The notes under the pieces: generated by a model
Database searches by the model: none
What the model saw: the letters and a program-made list of their open reading frames with translations, nothing else
What the model was told of the DNA's origin: nothing
Position numbers and translations under genes: made by a program
In this document: in pieces, positions 1-8,242 of the stretch
How positions within the stretch are numbered: the first letter of the stretch is position 1
Layout of the letters: each line of letters opens with the position of its first letter
From: Christensenella sp. UBA7102
GTDB lineage: Bacteria; Bacillota; Clostridia; Christensenellales; UBA1750
Direction of reading: 5' to 3'
Assembly: GCA_002492415.1 (NCBI GenBank)
Contig: DKYK01000030.1
Span: 37,436 to 101,435 of the forward strand
Length of the DNA stretch: 64,000 nucleotides

Positions 1-417
1 CTTCAGGTCCAGCATCAGCAGCGTGCCCGCTGCAATCAGCGCCACCGCCGCACACTTCCACGGCGTCAGCTCCTCGGAAAGCAGCAGCGCAGCCAGCAGG
101 ATCGTCAGCACCGTGGAGGACTTATCCACTGCCGCTACCTTTGCCACCGGTCCCAGCTGCAGCGCCTTGAAATAGCACAGCCAGCTCGCACCCGTGGCCA
201 ACCCCGACAGCGTCAGAAACAGCAGTGTGCGTCCCGTCAGATCCGCAAGCCCTGCCTGTGCGCCGGTGATCAGCACCATCAGCCACGAAAAAACCAGCAC
301 TACGCCGGTGCGCAACGCCGTGATCACGTGGGAATCGCAGTCACGGATGCCCACTTTTGCCAAAATAGAAGTCGCCCCTGCAAAGCCTGCAGAGGCGAGG
401 GCGTATACGATCCACAT
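1..417 (-). CDS. EamA/DMT-family permease, cut by the left edge
   Basis: Reading the minus strand from an ATG at 417 gives 139 codons with no stop before the window ends. The protein is hydrophobic with about five membrane segments and starts MWIVYALASAGFAGATSILA. It has the small-residue-rich pattern of a single EamA domain (drug/metabolite transporter superfamily), including a late SEELTPWK helix start. Single-domain EamA proteins are about 140 residues, so only a few C-terminal residues are probably missing. Such short forms usually work as dimers in the inner membrane; the substrate is unknown. It starts 6 bases after the deacetylase stop and is probably co-transcribed with it. Confidence 0.75.
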   Translation of the reverse strand, partial: MWIVYALASAGFAGATSILAKVGIRDCDSHVITALRTGVVLVFSWLMVLITGAQAGLADLTGRTLLFLTLSGLATGASWLCYFKALQLGPVAKVAAVDKSSTVLTILLAALLLSEELTPWKCAAVALIAAGTLLMLDLK

Positions 418-423
418 GTGCGA

Positions 424-1347
424 TCACTCCATGGGTTTATTCTCCAACGTCGCAAAGGTGTAGCCCAAGCTGCGGATATAGTCGATGGCATCCGACAACA
501 TTTCCACGGTTTTCCCCTTGCTGTTGGTGTCGTGCATCAGCACGATCAAATCACGACCGCGTTCGGCCTGCGTGTTTACAGTGTCCACTAACTCCTGGTA
601 GAGCTGCTGCGTCGAGCGGCCGGAGGCGTTGGATTCAGCGTCGCCGTTGAGCGCGTTCCAATCGAAATAACGATACCCAGCCGCTTCCACCGCCGGGCGG
701 AAGTCGCGGCAGCGGCGGTTGGTGGAGCCGTAGGGGAAACGCATTAGATCGTCAGGGTAGTCCTGCCCCAGAATCGACCGTATGGTCTGGCGTCCCGCTT
801 CAAGATCCTTTAGCAGTGCCTCTTCGCTCTTGTAGATGCTGTCGGTCATATGAGTTTGGGTGTGATTCGCCACCAACGAGCCCTGTGCTGCAATGGCTTG
901 AATGCGCGCGGGATGGCGCTGCGCATTTTCACCTATTACAAAGAAGGTGGCCACAACGCCCTGATCCTCCAGCACCTTGAGTATCGCTTCAGTATTCTTA
1001 GACGGACCGTCGTCAAATGTCAGGTAGCAAACTTTACCCTCTACTGTGGGAATCTGCTCCGCTGGATTAGCAGGTCCCATCGCCTCGGGCGTGACTTCCG
1101 GCGTGGGGGTAGGGCTTGGAACGGGGGTCGCCGTGGGCAGGGGCGTCGGCGTAACCTGCGGCGTGGGCGCGGGCTTGAGCGTTACCACGATTTGCTCCTG
1201 ATTTGCCGCGTGACCGTTATTGTTTTCCAAAATCACCATGTCCCCGCTGGGCAAGCCTTGCGCGTTGGCATGAGGCGGGGTGCAGCCCGCAAGCAGAACA
1301 GCGACCAGAAGAAGCAGAAAAACTATATAAATCGCATTTCTACGCAT
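424..1347 (-). CDS. Polysaccharide deacetylase (NodB domain) lipoprotein
   Basis: This 307-residue protein has a type II signal peptide with lipobox LAGC (Cys22), a Pro/Thr-rich linker at about residues 55-95, and then a carbohydrate esterase family 4 domain. The metal-binding motif TFDDGP is at about 109-114 and HTQTH at about 161-165. Members of this family remove N-acetyl groups from peptidoglycan or other amino-sugar polymers at the cell surface. The lipid anchor and proline-rich spacer suggest it acts in or near the wall. The exact polymer cannot be told from sequence. The EamA permease follows directly on the same strand. Confidence 0.9.
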   Translation of the reverse strand: MRRNAIYIVFLLLLVAVLLAGCTPPHANAQGLPSGDMVILENNNGHAANQEQIVVTLKPAPTPQVTPTPLPTATPVPSPTPTPEVTPEAMGPANPAEQIPTVEGKVCYLTFDDGPSKNTEAILKVLEDQGVVATFFVIGENAQRHPARIQAIAAQGSLVANHTQTHMTDSIYKSEEALLKDLEAGRQTIRSILGQDYPDDLMRFPYGSTNRRCRDFRPAVEAAGYRYFDWNALNGDAESNASGRSTQQLYQELVDTVNTQAERGRDLIVLMHDTNSKGKTVEMLSDAIDYIRSLGYTFATLENKPME

Positions 1348-1465
1348 GATCCATCATCCTTTTTCAGTCTTTCTACATTATACTACAAACAGCTGTAAAT
1401 GCCCATACGTATTTTGAAATATTCCAGAAGATTTCACAATATGAAACATTTGTAATGCGCAGTGA

Positions 1466-1494
1466 TTGACAAAACGTAGTATGTGCGGTATCAT
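1466..1494 (+). promoter_or_regulatory. Sigma-A promoter for the DUF4430/ECF pair
   Basis: TTGACA at 1466-1471 and TATCAT at 1489-1494 are separated by 17 bases. The ribosome binding site AAGGAGTG (1513-1520) and the ATG at 1529 follow. No riboswitch fold is evident in the short leader. Confidence 0.75.
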
Positions 1495-1528
1495 TGGTGC
1501 ACTATATAGGACAAGGAGTGTTTTTTCT

Positions 1529-1936
1529 ATGACCAACAAGTCCACTAAGAAGAAAAACCTCATCTGGGCGCTGGTTGCTCTGGTCGCGGTCGTCGCGATC
1601 TTTGCGGGTGTCTACTTTGCCACCCGTCCGGAAGCTGCGCAGGGCGCCAAGCACATCACCGTGACGGTCGTTCACAAGGACGCGACGGAGCGCGTGGTTG
1701 CAATCGACACCGATGAAGAGATGCTGCGCGGCGCGCTGGAGCAGGAGAATCTGGTGCAGGGCTCCGAGAGCGAATACGGCCTGTTCATCACTACAGTGGA
1801 TGGCTACACGGCCGACGATTCCGCACAGGAGTGGTGGTGCGTGACCAAGGGCGGCGAAGCGGTCAATACCGGCGTGGATACCACCCCTATCTATGACGGC
1901 GACGCTTTTGAGATGACGCTGACCACGGGCTGGTAA
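1529..1936 (+). CDS. DUF4430 domain protein with N-terminal membrane anchor
   Basis: This 135-residue protein has a lysine-rich N terminus, one membrane segment (about residues 11-29) and a C-terminal extracellular DUF4430 domain. The domain carries the signatures SEYGLFITTVDGY and QEWWCVTKGGE. The start at 1529 is chosen because AAGGAGTG lies 8 bases upstream; an earlier in-frame ATG at 1466 falls in the promoter. DUF4430 is related to the cobalamin-binding fold of intrinsic factor and transcobalamin. It is often found beside ECF S components in Firmicutes, as here, which suggests a surface ligand-binding partner. The ligand is not known. Confidence 0.85.
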   Translation: MTNKSTKKKNLIWALVALVAVVAIFAGVYFATRPEAAQGAKHITVTVVHKDATERVVAIDTDEEMLRGALEQENLVQGSESEYGLFITTVDGYTADDSAQEWWCVTKGGEAVNTGVDTTPIYDGDAFEMTLTTGW

Positions 1937-1942
1937 AGCGGC

Positions 1943-2446
1943 ATGAAGCTCAAGGTACGTGAGCTGGTGATATTGGGACTGATGACGGCGATTCTGTTTA
2001 TCGCGCAGGTCGCGCTGTCTTTCTTGCCCAATATCGAGCTGGTATCGCTGCTGATCATCGTTTATACGCTGGTGTTCGGCCCGAAGGTATTGTATGTCAT
2101 CTACGCTTTTGCGGTGCTAGAGGGCCTTTTGTACGGCTTTTCCACCTGGTGGATTACCTATTTGTACGTCTGGACCATCCTGGCAGGAGCGACCTGGTGC
2201 TTCCGCAAAATGGAGTCCTTGCTGGGCTGGGCGATCCTCAGCGGCGCGTTTGGGCTTGCATTCGGCGCGCTGTGCGAGCTTTCGCATTTCTTCTTCGTGG
2301 GCTGGCGCGCGATGATTGCCTCATGGGCGTCCGGACTGCTGTTTGATATTGCGCATTGCGTAGGCAATTTTTTAGCAGCGCTGGCGCTGTTCAAGCCTTT
2401 GCTGTACCTGCTCAGAAAGCTGTCGCAGCATGCCCAGATTACTTGA
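1943..2446 (+). CDS. ECF transporter S component, substrate unknown
   Basis: This 167-residue integral membrane protein has about five or six helices and the usual S-component opening (VRELVILGLMTAILFIAQVA). It should bind a vitamin-like substrate and use a shared EcfAAT module encoded outside the window. It begins 6 bases after the DUF4430 stop without a strong ribosome binding site, so translational coupling is likely. The gene order suggests that the DUF4430 domain and this S component handle the same ligand. A corrinoid or related cofactor is possible but is inference only. Confidence 0.8.
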   Translation: MKLKVRELVILGLMTAILFIAQVALSFLPNIELVSLLIIVYTLVFGPKVLYVIYAFAVLEGLLYGFSTWWITYLYVWTILAGATWCFRKMESLLGWAILSGAFGLAFGALCELSHFFFVGWRAMIASWASGLLFDIAHCVGNFLAALALFKPLLYLLRKLSQHAQIT

Positions 2447-2454
2447 ACCAATAC

Positions 2455-2511
2455 AAAAACGGACGGCCGTCCTCTCTTGAAAATTTTGAGAGAGGGCGAC
2501 CGTCCGTTTTA
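2455..2511 (+). terminator. Hairpin terminator after the ECF gene
   Basis: A long imperfect inverted repeat pairs AAACGGACGG (from 2457) with CCGTCCGTTT (ending about 2511), with CCTCTCTT and GAGAGAGG nested inside. The run of T is short but the stem is long. Confidence 0.7.
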
Positions 2512-2761
2512 GGCTGTCGATTGCGTCAACGGCCTCGCGAAAGATAAAGTTTCAATTTTTCTGTATCGGAAGCGATTTTCCATCGGCAACCGTTTTTAAG
2601 AGAGGGTGAGGAAGCGCGCTCAGCTTTCTTCCAAGCCGCTAATTTACAGAAAATCGCTCCTTGGCGGGGTTACAGACCTCTGCCGGCGGATTGAAGATGA
2701 AGGGGGCTGCGACCCCCTCAAGCATCCCCAAGTTATCCAAGACCATTTTGCTGTTTCGCTA
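2512..2761. other. Intergenic stretch with short inverted repeats
   Basis: No gene is supported here. GCGATTTTC at about 2572-2580 is repeated in inverted form (GAAAATCGC) near 2648-2656. A hairpin AGGGGG-CTGCGA-CCCCCT lies at 2701-2716, without a T tract on either strand. The stretch separates convergent genes. Confidence 0.4.
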
Positions 2762-3958
2762 TCAGAAGTAATCCGAAAAGTAGCAATTCTTTTTGATGAA
2801 TACCGATTCCAGCGTTTCCTCATTGCCTGCAACCGTCACATCGGGGCGCAGGCGCAGCGTGGACAGCGGGGCATAGCCCAGCACAAGCTGCGCCAGCGTG
2901 GTCACATCGCAGGAAAGGTCTGCGGTCGCGTCGACGCGTTCGACGGATGCGGTGACGCCGTCTGCGTAGCTGACGGCATAGGTCCCGCTGTTTTCCTCAA
3001 TGAATGCATCGCGAACTGCGATGACATAGCGACCGCTGCCCTGCGGATGGCGCATCAGAGTCAGCGCCTTGGGCACGTCCACCACGCGGAACATGCCATG
3101 GGTATCTACCTTCTGCTCGACGTGATAGGGCTCGGGAAGCAGCGTGCGGAAATCCACCTCGGCAGGGAAGACGCCTTCGACATAGGTATACTGTGCGCTC
3201 AGGCGGTAGAGGAAGCCCAGCAACCCATAGAGTGCTTCGCGGCTGTCATAGGCGAAGTCGCGGAGCACGGCCTTGCGCTCCTCGCCGCGCCCCTCCGGCT
3301 TGAACACCACATAGGCGTGCGCGCCGCTTTCGTTTGAGAGCAGATAGCGATACACATTGTCCTTGTATGGATCGCCCTCGATCCAATCCCATTGCCGCTC
3401 AGAGCGGACGATAGCCATGTTCCGGCCCAGTATAAACTTTTGATAAACATCCTTGAAGGGTTGGATGCACTCACCCCATTGATGCAGCTTCACCTGGTAG
3501 GGACAGGGAAAGATGGACAGATCCTTGACCTGCACGCGCTGGCGCAGCGGGGCATGGCAGAACTCATAACCGAATTTGCGATAATACTCGTGTGAAAAAG
3601 GGTAGAGAGCCGAGAAAACAAAGCCGCGGGCGCGCATATCGGCGAACTTCTCAGCAAAGATGCTGCGGATGCCGCCCTGCCTGCGGTACTCGGGCAGCGA
3701 GGAGACGTTGCCCACGCCGCCGCACAGCACGATGCGCCCGTCGTAGAGAATATGATATATGTTGTTGATCATGTGGGAGGTCATGGCGCCATCGTCGCCG
3801 AATGAACCCCAAAATTCTGCGGAACCGTCGTTTTTGCGCAGCTCCTCTTCGACATTGGCGCTGACCTTCTCGGGATCGCACTTACCCACAAAGGCGATGG
3901 TGGAGATCTTTACAGCCTCCACATACTCCTGAGGCGTGCGCAGTCTGCGTGCCTGCAT
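2762..3958 (-). CDS. Eis-type GNAT N-acetyltransferase
   Basis: This is a protein of about 398 residues with the three-part layout of the Eis family: an N-terminal GNAT domain, a second degenerate GNAT domain and a C-terminal SCP2-like domain. The acetyl-CoA loop is visible as LPEYRRQGGIRSI, followed by FSHEYYRKFGYEF. The protein ends in phenylalanine (FSDYF); in characterised Eis the terminal carboxylate acts as the base. Eis enzymes acetylate amines such as aminoglycosides or lysine side chains, but the natural substrate here is unknown. ATG 3958 is preferred over 3967 because GGAG sits 9 bases before it. Confidence 0.88.
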   Translation of the reverse strand: MQARRLRTPQEYVEAVKISTIAFVGKCDPEKVSANVEEELRKNDGSAEFWGSFGDDGAMTSHMINNIYHILYDGRIVLCGGVGNVSSLPEYRRQGGIRSIFAEKFADMRARGFVFSALYPFSHEYYRKFGYEFCHAPLRQRVQVKDLSIFPCPYQVKLHQWGECIQPFKDVYQKFILGRNMAIVRSERQWDWIEGDPYKDNVYRYLLSNESGAHAYVVFKPEGRGEERKAVLRDFAYDSREALYGLLGFLYRLSAQYTYVEGVFPAEVDFRTLLPEPYHVEQKVDTHGMFRVVDVPKALTLMRHPQGSGRYVIAVRDAFIEENSGTYAVSYADGVTASVERVDATADLSCDVTTLAQLVLGYAPLSTLRLRPDVTVAGNEETLESVFIKKNCYFSDYF

Positions 3959-4131
3959 GAATTTCATCTCCGTTTCGTAAAAAATGGGAAAAACCGTATC
4001 TTCATGCTAACAGGAGCGCCTGCGCTTGTCAAGCGAGAAAAATATATACGAATGCAGCAAATAGGGGCTAGCCAAATCGTAACAAATATGTCATAATACT
4101 GATATGATATTTTGGAGGTGTGAATTGCCCA

Positions 4132-4815
4132 ATGAAAAAGCTGATTGCTTCTCTGCTCGTTCTCACGCTGGTGATGGTGTGCTTCCCGGCAAGCGCGCTG
4201 GCGGAGACGTTTTACCCCAACTATGACGAAGCGCCCCGCGCAGAGGACTCCGTTTTCACCGGCAAGGTCGAAGAGACTGAGAAGGTTGAAACTGAAAAAG
4301 TGGAACAGGCCAAGGGTGCCACCGACGGCATTTACGTTGAAAACTGGTATGAGTACGATATGCCTTATGTTATCAAGGTAGACAGAACCAACCAGGTTAT
4401 CACGATCCTGAGCGAGTCCTCCTCTGGCTATTACGATCAGATCGAGCATCAGTTCATCTGCTCCACCGGCACGAAGAAGGATCCCACGCCCAAGGGTGAG
4501 TTTGAACTCTCCGACGCTTCCCGCAAGGAATGGAGATTGTTCAAGACCTATAATACCTACGTTCGCTACGCCGTGCACATCCAGGGCAATTACTTCTTCC
4601 ACTCCCTGCTGTACAGCAAGCCAGACGTCAAGACCCTGAGCCGCACCTCCTACCGCAACCTGGGCAAGAAGGCCTCTCACGGCTGCATCCGCATGCTGGA
4701 CGAGGACGTCAAGTGGATGTTTGAGAACTGCATGGCCGGCACCAAGGTCTACGTGATGGACTGTGACAAGGATTCGGAGCTGAACAAGTCTCTGCTGCCC
4801 CCAAAGCTGAAGTAA
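4132..4815 (+). CDS. Secreted L,D-transpeptidase (YkuD family)
   Basis: This 227-residue protein has a signal peptide ending near ASALA (residues 19-23), a short charged region and a YkuD catalytic domain. The active-site motif SHGCIRM has its nucleophile at about Cys185, with a preceding YAVHIQG strand supplying the His motif. These enzymes make 3-3 peptidoglycan cross-links or attach proteins to the wall. ATG 4132 is chosen because GGAGGTG at 4114-4120 is well spaced from it; a GTG at 4120 overlaps that site. The gene stands alone between oppositely oriented neighbours. Confidence 0.9.
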   Translation: MKKLIASLLVLTLVMVCFPASALAETFYPNYDEAPRAEDSVFTGKVEETEKVETEKVEQAKGATDGIYVENWYEYDMPYVIKVDRTNQVITILSESSSGYYDQIEHQFICSTGTKKDPTPKGEFELSDASRKEWRLFKTYNTYVRYAVHIQGNYFFHSLLYSKPDVKTLSRTSYRNLGKKASHGCIRMLDEDVKWMFENCMAGTKVYVMDCDKDSELNKSLLPPKLK

Positions 4816-4852
4816 AAACCCGTGACTCTGCGGTGCACCGCAGATCTGTAGC

Positions 4853-4884
4853 AAGGCCCATGTCCGTAAGGACATGGGCCTTCA
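4853..4884. terminator. Strong hairpin between convergent genes
   Basis: AAGGCCCATGTCC and its complement GGACATGGGCCTT flank a GTAA loop. A smaller hairpin (CTGCGGTGCACCGCAG) precedes it. There is no real T run, so terminator function is likely but not certain. Confidence 0.55.
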
Positions 4885-4903
4885 ATATGCAGAGTATGGC
4901 GCA

Positions 4904-5701
4904 TCACAACCGGCGCAGGTGGAAACCCGCGTCCGCGTTGAGCACGGTGCCGGTACCGAAATCCAGCAGGCCGGAGCACGCAGCAAGTACCTGGTCGGCA
5001 ACATCCTCCGGCGTGCCCAGGCGACGGATGGGGGTGAGACCCTCGTCGTGCACGAGGTGCTCGTAACGATCCCGCACACCCGCGGTCATATCCGTCAGTA
5101 TGATGCCGGGACGCACCTCGAATACCGGAATGCCGTACTCGGCCAGCCGGTCGGCAAACAGCTGCGTGGTCATGGATACGGCAGCCTTGGAGGTGCAGTA
5201 TTCCCCGCGTGAAGTGGAGGAGGTGTAGGCGGAGATGGAGGAGATGTTGACAATGCGCGGATGATAGTCGGGAAATCCCGCGCGCTGCGCCGAAATCATT
5301 GCCTGGGCGCCCGACTGGCACATGAAGAAGCAGCTCTCGGCATTGTTGCGCATCAGGCGCTCATAACTTTCCACTGTAGTCTCCAGCACATCCAGGCGTA
5401 CGAGCGGCGCTACCCCCGCGTTGTTGACCAGCACGTCCAAACGGCCGGAAAAGTCTTTGGCTATCATGGAAAATAACGTTGCGCGCTGTGCCTCGTCCGA
5501 TACGTCGCAGGGCGCGTACAGCCAGTCGCCCAGCGCGTCCAGTTCCGCTGCGATGCTCTGCGTAGCTTCTGGTCCTTGCGTCTTGCTGCAGAGCATTACG
5601 CGATAGCCCTCGCGCAGCAGTGCCTTTGCGATTCCCAGACCGATGCCGCGCCGCGCGCCCGTCACCAGTGCATTGCGGCCTGTTCCCGAAATGGTTTTCA
5701 T
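4904..5701 (-). CDS. SDR-family oxidoreductase (3-oxoacyl-ACP reductase-like)
   Basis: This is a classical short-chain dehydrogenase of 265 residues. Visible motifs are the cofactor loop TGARRGIGLGIA, the NNAG strand, the catalytic Ser in VNISSISAYTSS, YCTSK with the catalytic Tyr and Lys, and RPG after strand 6. It should be a cytoplasmic NAD(P)H-dependent ketone/alcohol oxidoreductase; the Arg-Arg in the loop hints at NADPH. The start overlaps the stop of the upstream flavoenzyme gene by 4 bases (5698-5701), so the two are translationally coupled and probably work on the same compound. Confidence 0.88.
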   Translation of the reverse strand: MKTISGTGRNALVTGARRGIGLGIAKALLREGYRVMLCSKTQGPEATQSIAAELDALGDWLYAPCDVSDEAQRATLFSMIAKDFSGRLDVLVNNAGVAPLVRLDVLETTVESYERLMRNNAESCFFMCQSGAQAMISAQRAGFPDYHPRIVNISSISAYTSSTSRGEYCTSKAAVSMTTQLFADRLAEYGIPVFEVRPGIILTDMTAGVRDRYEHLVHDEGLTPIRRLGTPEDVADQVLAACSGLLDFGTGTVLNADAGFHLRRL

Positions 5702-7005
5702 TTTGATGTCAGCTCCTTGTACAGCCTTGTGTAATAGGGATCGCGTACCGCGCAGCCTGCCGTGCCGCCCAGGCGCATCAGCTGCGAGCATTTGCCGCAG
5801 GCGACGCAGCACTTTCGGGCGTCCAGGCCGCGCCCGGAGAGCAAATCGTCCGCAAAGTCCGGATAGGCGAACGCCATGCGGCCAAAACCGGCCAGATCAC
5901 ACACGCCCGCCTCTACCGCGCCCGCGGCCAGGTTCCCCGCGAATGCCCGTGGATAGGAAAACGCTGAACCGATGACGGAAAGCGAAGGGAATGCGCGCTT
6001 AATGCCGCTCACGCAGTCCATCATGCGGGCCAGTCCCTGCAGGGGCTCTTCGGGCAGCGGATAGGGCTGCCAATCGGCGGGGCGATTGACGTGCGGATTG
6101 ACGTAGGGGTTGCCGATGGTCACATCCAACAATTCCAACCCCAGCTTCTGCAGCTCGCCCACCAGCCGGATGGGTTCGGTCAGATCGGGGGCAAGGCTGC
6201 CGTCGTCCTGAACGCCGAAACCGTAGGGATAAGGGAAACCGTCGTATACGTTCAACCGGGAGGTGATGAGAAAATCGCCCGTGACGACGGCCTTTGCCTT
6301 GCCGTAGCTTTCCCGCAGCAGCCGCGTGCGGTTTTCAAAGCTGCCCCCAAATGCGCCTGGCCGGATGAACGCTGAAAGCAGTTCACTGGTCAGATAGCGA
6401 TGGCAGCACTTGATGTCCACGCCGTCAAAACCCGCGGCCTGCGCAAGGCGCGCTGTCTGCGCAAAGTCGTCCTCCAGGCGAAAAAGCGCGTCGTCGGAGA
6501 TGATGCAGGAGGCGGGAAGAGGGGCGTCTTTTTCAAAAAGCGGGTTGTTGCAGGCGATCACGGGCGCAGGAACGCCGTCGGGCTTGGAATACCGCCCGGA
6601 GTGCGTCGCCTGCAGAATCAACAGCGGCGGCTCGTGCCCAGACTGCACGGCGGTCTCGCGGATGCGCTCGGTCAAGCGGCGGAAATCGTCCAGGTTGTCG
6701 CTGGTAAGAAAAGATTGGCGCGGGTTGGCGCGTCCTTCCCGCCGCACAGCGCAGGCTTCAAACCAGATCAGCGCGGCGCCGCTGCGCGCGAACCGGTCGT
6801 AGCGGCGAATCGTCAGCTCTCCCGGCGCTCCGTCCGGCACGCAATCGCAGCCCTCCATGGGCTGAATGGCGATGCGGTTGAGCAATGTGCGCCCAGCGAC
6901 GGTCAGCGGACGGCGTAGCGCGCCATATTCGCTGGAAAGGGGCAGGCAAACCCCGATGCGCTCCATGGTTTGATGCAGATCCGACAAGGTTTTGCAGGTA
7001 AACAT
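5698..7005 (-). CDS. NADH:flavin oxidoreductase (old yellow enzyme family)
   Basis: This is a flavoprotein of about 435 residues with an FMN-binding TIM barrel. Seen are NRIAIQPMEGCD near the N terminus, LQATHSGRYSKP in strand 3, GVDIKCCHRYLTSELLS with the conserved H-x2-L element, and a C-terminal cysteine cluster CCVACGKCSQ followed by GCAVRDPYY. The cluster resembles the Fe-S motif of 2,4-dienoyl-CoA reductase-type members, although the NAD(P)H domain of those longer proteins is absent. The family reduces activated double bonds. ATG 7005 is preferred because GGGGGTG lies just upstream. Confidence 0.87.
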   Translation of the reverse strand: MFTCKTLSDLHQTMERIGVCLPLSSEYGALRRPLTVAGRTLLNRIAIQPMEGCDCVPDGAPGELTIRRYDRFARSGAALIWFEACAVRREGRANPRQSFLTSDNLDDFRRLTERIRETAVQSGHEPPLLILQATHSGRYSKPDGVPAPVIACNNPLFEKDAPLPASCIISDDALFRLEDDFAQTARLAQAAGFDGVDIKCCHRYLTSELLSAFIRPGAFGGSFENRTRLLRESYGKAKAVVTGDFLITSRLNVYDGFPYPYGFGVQDDGSLAPDLTEPIRLVGELQKLGLELLDVTIGNPYVNPHVNRPADWQPYPLPEEPLQGLARMMDCVSGIKRAFPSLSVIGSAFSYPRAFAGNLAAGAVEAGVCDLAGFGRMAFAYPDFADDLLSGRGLDARKCCVACGKCSQLMRLGGTAGCAVRDPYYTRLYKELTSK

Positions 7006-7077
7006 ATTCACACCCCCTGTTATTGCGTTCAATAAAACCAGCATACGGTATTTCAGCGGACGGAAGTCGTATAAATC

Positions 7078-7096
7078 ATGCGAAAACTATGCGAAA
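7078..7096. promoter_or_regulatory. Direct repeat, possible AraC-type binding site
   Basis: ATGCGAAA occurs at 7078-7085 and again at 7089-7096, a period of 11 bases. Tandem half-sites one helical turn apart are typical of AraC-family activators. The repeat lies between the divergent flavoenzyme and dehydrogenase genes, close to an AraC-family gene. Confidence 0.45.
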
Positions 7097-7233
7097 TCTG
7101 CGTTTTGCACCTGTGACGCGCACGTGAAATTGGACAGATTCTGCTGATTTTCATGCAGATGAGGGCTGTTCAGCTGCGCTGCATTCTGCTAAAATGGGAA
7201 TATGCAAATCGCACGAATAAGGGAGGTGCCCGT

Positions 7234-8241
7234 ATGCGCATGCGCGCGGCCTTTATCACCAATTCACCGGAATTGATCGATCGGATTTATCCGGAAACCG
7301 AGCGGCGGCGATTGACCGAGAAGCTGGATCTGCTGCCCGGCGTGCTGACGGAGGAAACCCTCTCGTCACGGGCGGAAGAGACGAGGGAGGTCAGCGTGCT
7401 GCTGTCCACGTGGAATATGCCGATGCTGAACCGGCAGCGCATTGCAGCGGCCTTCCCGCAGCTGCGCTTCCTGTTCTATGGCGCGGGATCGGTGCAGTAT
7501 TTTGCGCGCCCATTCCTGGAGAGCGGCGTGCGAGTGTTTTCAGCGTGGGCGGCAAACGCCGTGCCTGTAGCCGAGTATGCCGTTTCGCAAATTGTGCTGT
7601 CCGGCAAGGGCTGTTTCCAGGCCATGCGCCGGTACCGCGAGCATGACCGCGCCGATGCGCAGCAGTTTGTCAGCGCCCAGCCTTGCAACTATGGCGTCCG
7701 CGTGGGGCTGCTGGGTGCGGGCATGATTGGCCGCATGGTTGCTCAGCGCCTTCGGGGATATGAATACGAGGTGCTGATCTACGATCCCTTTGTGGCGGAC
7801 GAAACGATTGCCGCACTGGGCGCGCGCCGTGCCACGCTTACGGAAATCTTCGCCACCTGTCAGGTGATCTCAAACCATGTTGCGAACCTGCCCTCCACGG
7901 TGGGCATGATCGATGAGGCGCTGCTGCGCTCCATGCTTCCCAACGCCACGTTTATCAACACGGGACGCGGCGCGCAGGTGGACGAAGGTGCGCTCACCCG
8001 CGCGATGGAGGAGGAACCTGACCGCACGGCGCTGTTGGACGTCACCTTCCCCGAGCCGCCCGAAGCGGACAGCCCGCTGCTGCGCTTGCCCAATGTGTTC
8101 CTCACGCCGCATATTGCAGGCTCCATGGGTCAGGAGGTGGCGCGCATGGGCGCCTATATGGCCGAGGAGTGCGAGCGCGTACTTTCAGGAGAAGCGGCAC
8201 GCTACGAAGTGACGCTCGACATGCTGGAAACGATGGCCTGA
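7234..8241 (+). CDS. D-isomer-specific 2-hydroxyacid dehydrogenase
   Basis: This 335-residue protein has a substrate domain and an inserted NAD-binding Rossmann domain (VGLLGAGMIGRMVAQRL at about residues 155-171). The conserved Arg of the family lies in INTGRGAQVDE, the Glu in FPEPPEADSP and the catalytic His in LTPHIAGSMG. It should interconvert 2-keto and 2-hydroxy acids, or oxidise a related polyol acid, with NAD(H). The start at 7234 follows AGGGAGGTG at optimal spacing. The AraC gene starts 1 base after its stop, so the two form an operon. Confidence 0.9.
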   Translation: MRMRAAFITNSPELIDRIYPETERRRLTEKLDLLPGVLTEETLSSRAEETREVSVLLSTWNMPMLNRQRIAAAFPQLRFLFYGAGSVQYFARPFLESGVRVFSAWAANAVPVAEYAVSQIVLSGKGCFQAMRRYREHDRADAQQFVSAQPCNYGVRVGLLGAGMIGRMVAQRLRGYEYEVLIYDPFVADETIAALGARRATLTEIFATCQVISNHVANLPSTVGMIDEALLRSMLPNATFINTGRGAQVDEGALTRAMEEEPDRTALLDVTFPEPPEADSPLLRLPNVFLTPHIAGSMGQEVARMGAYMAEECERVLSGEAARYEVTLDMLETMA

Positions 8242-8242
8242 A

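Noticed and set aside
2701..2716. Terminator for the Eis-type gene
   Set aside because: The hairpin is stable but no T run follows on either strand and it lies about 45 bases beyond the stop.
4120..4131. GTG start for the L,D-transpeptidase
   Set aside because: It overlaps its own ribosome site; the ATG at 4132 gives a standard signal peptide and spacing.
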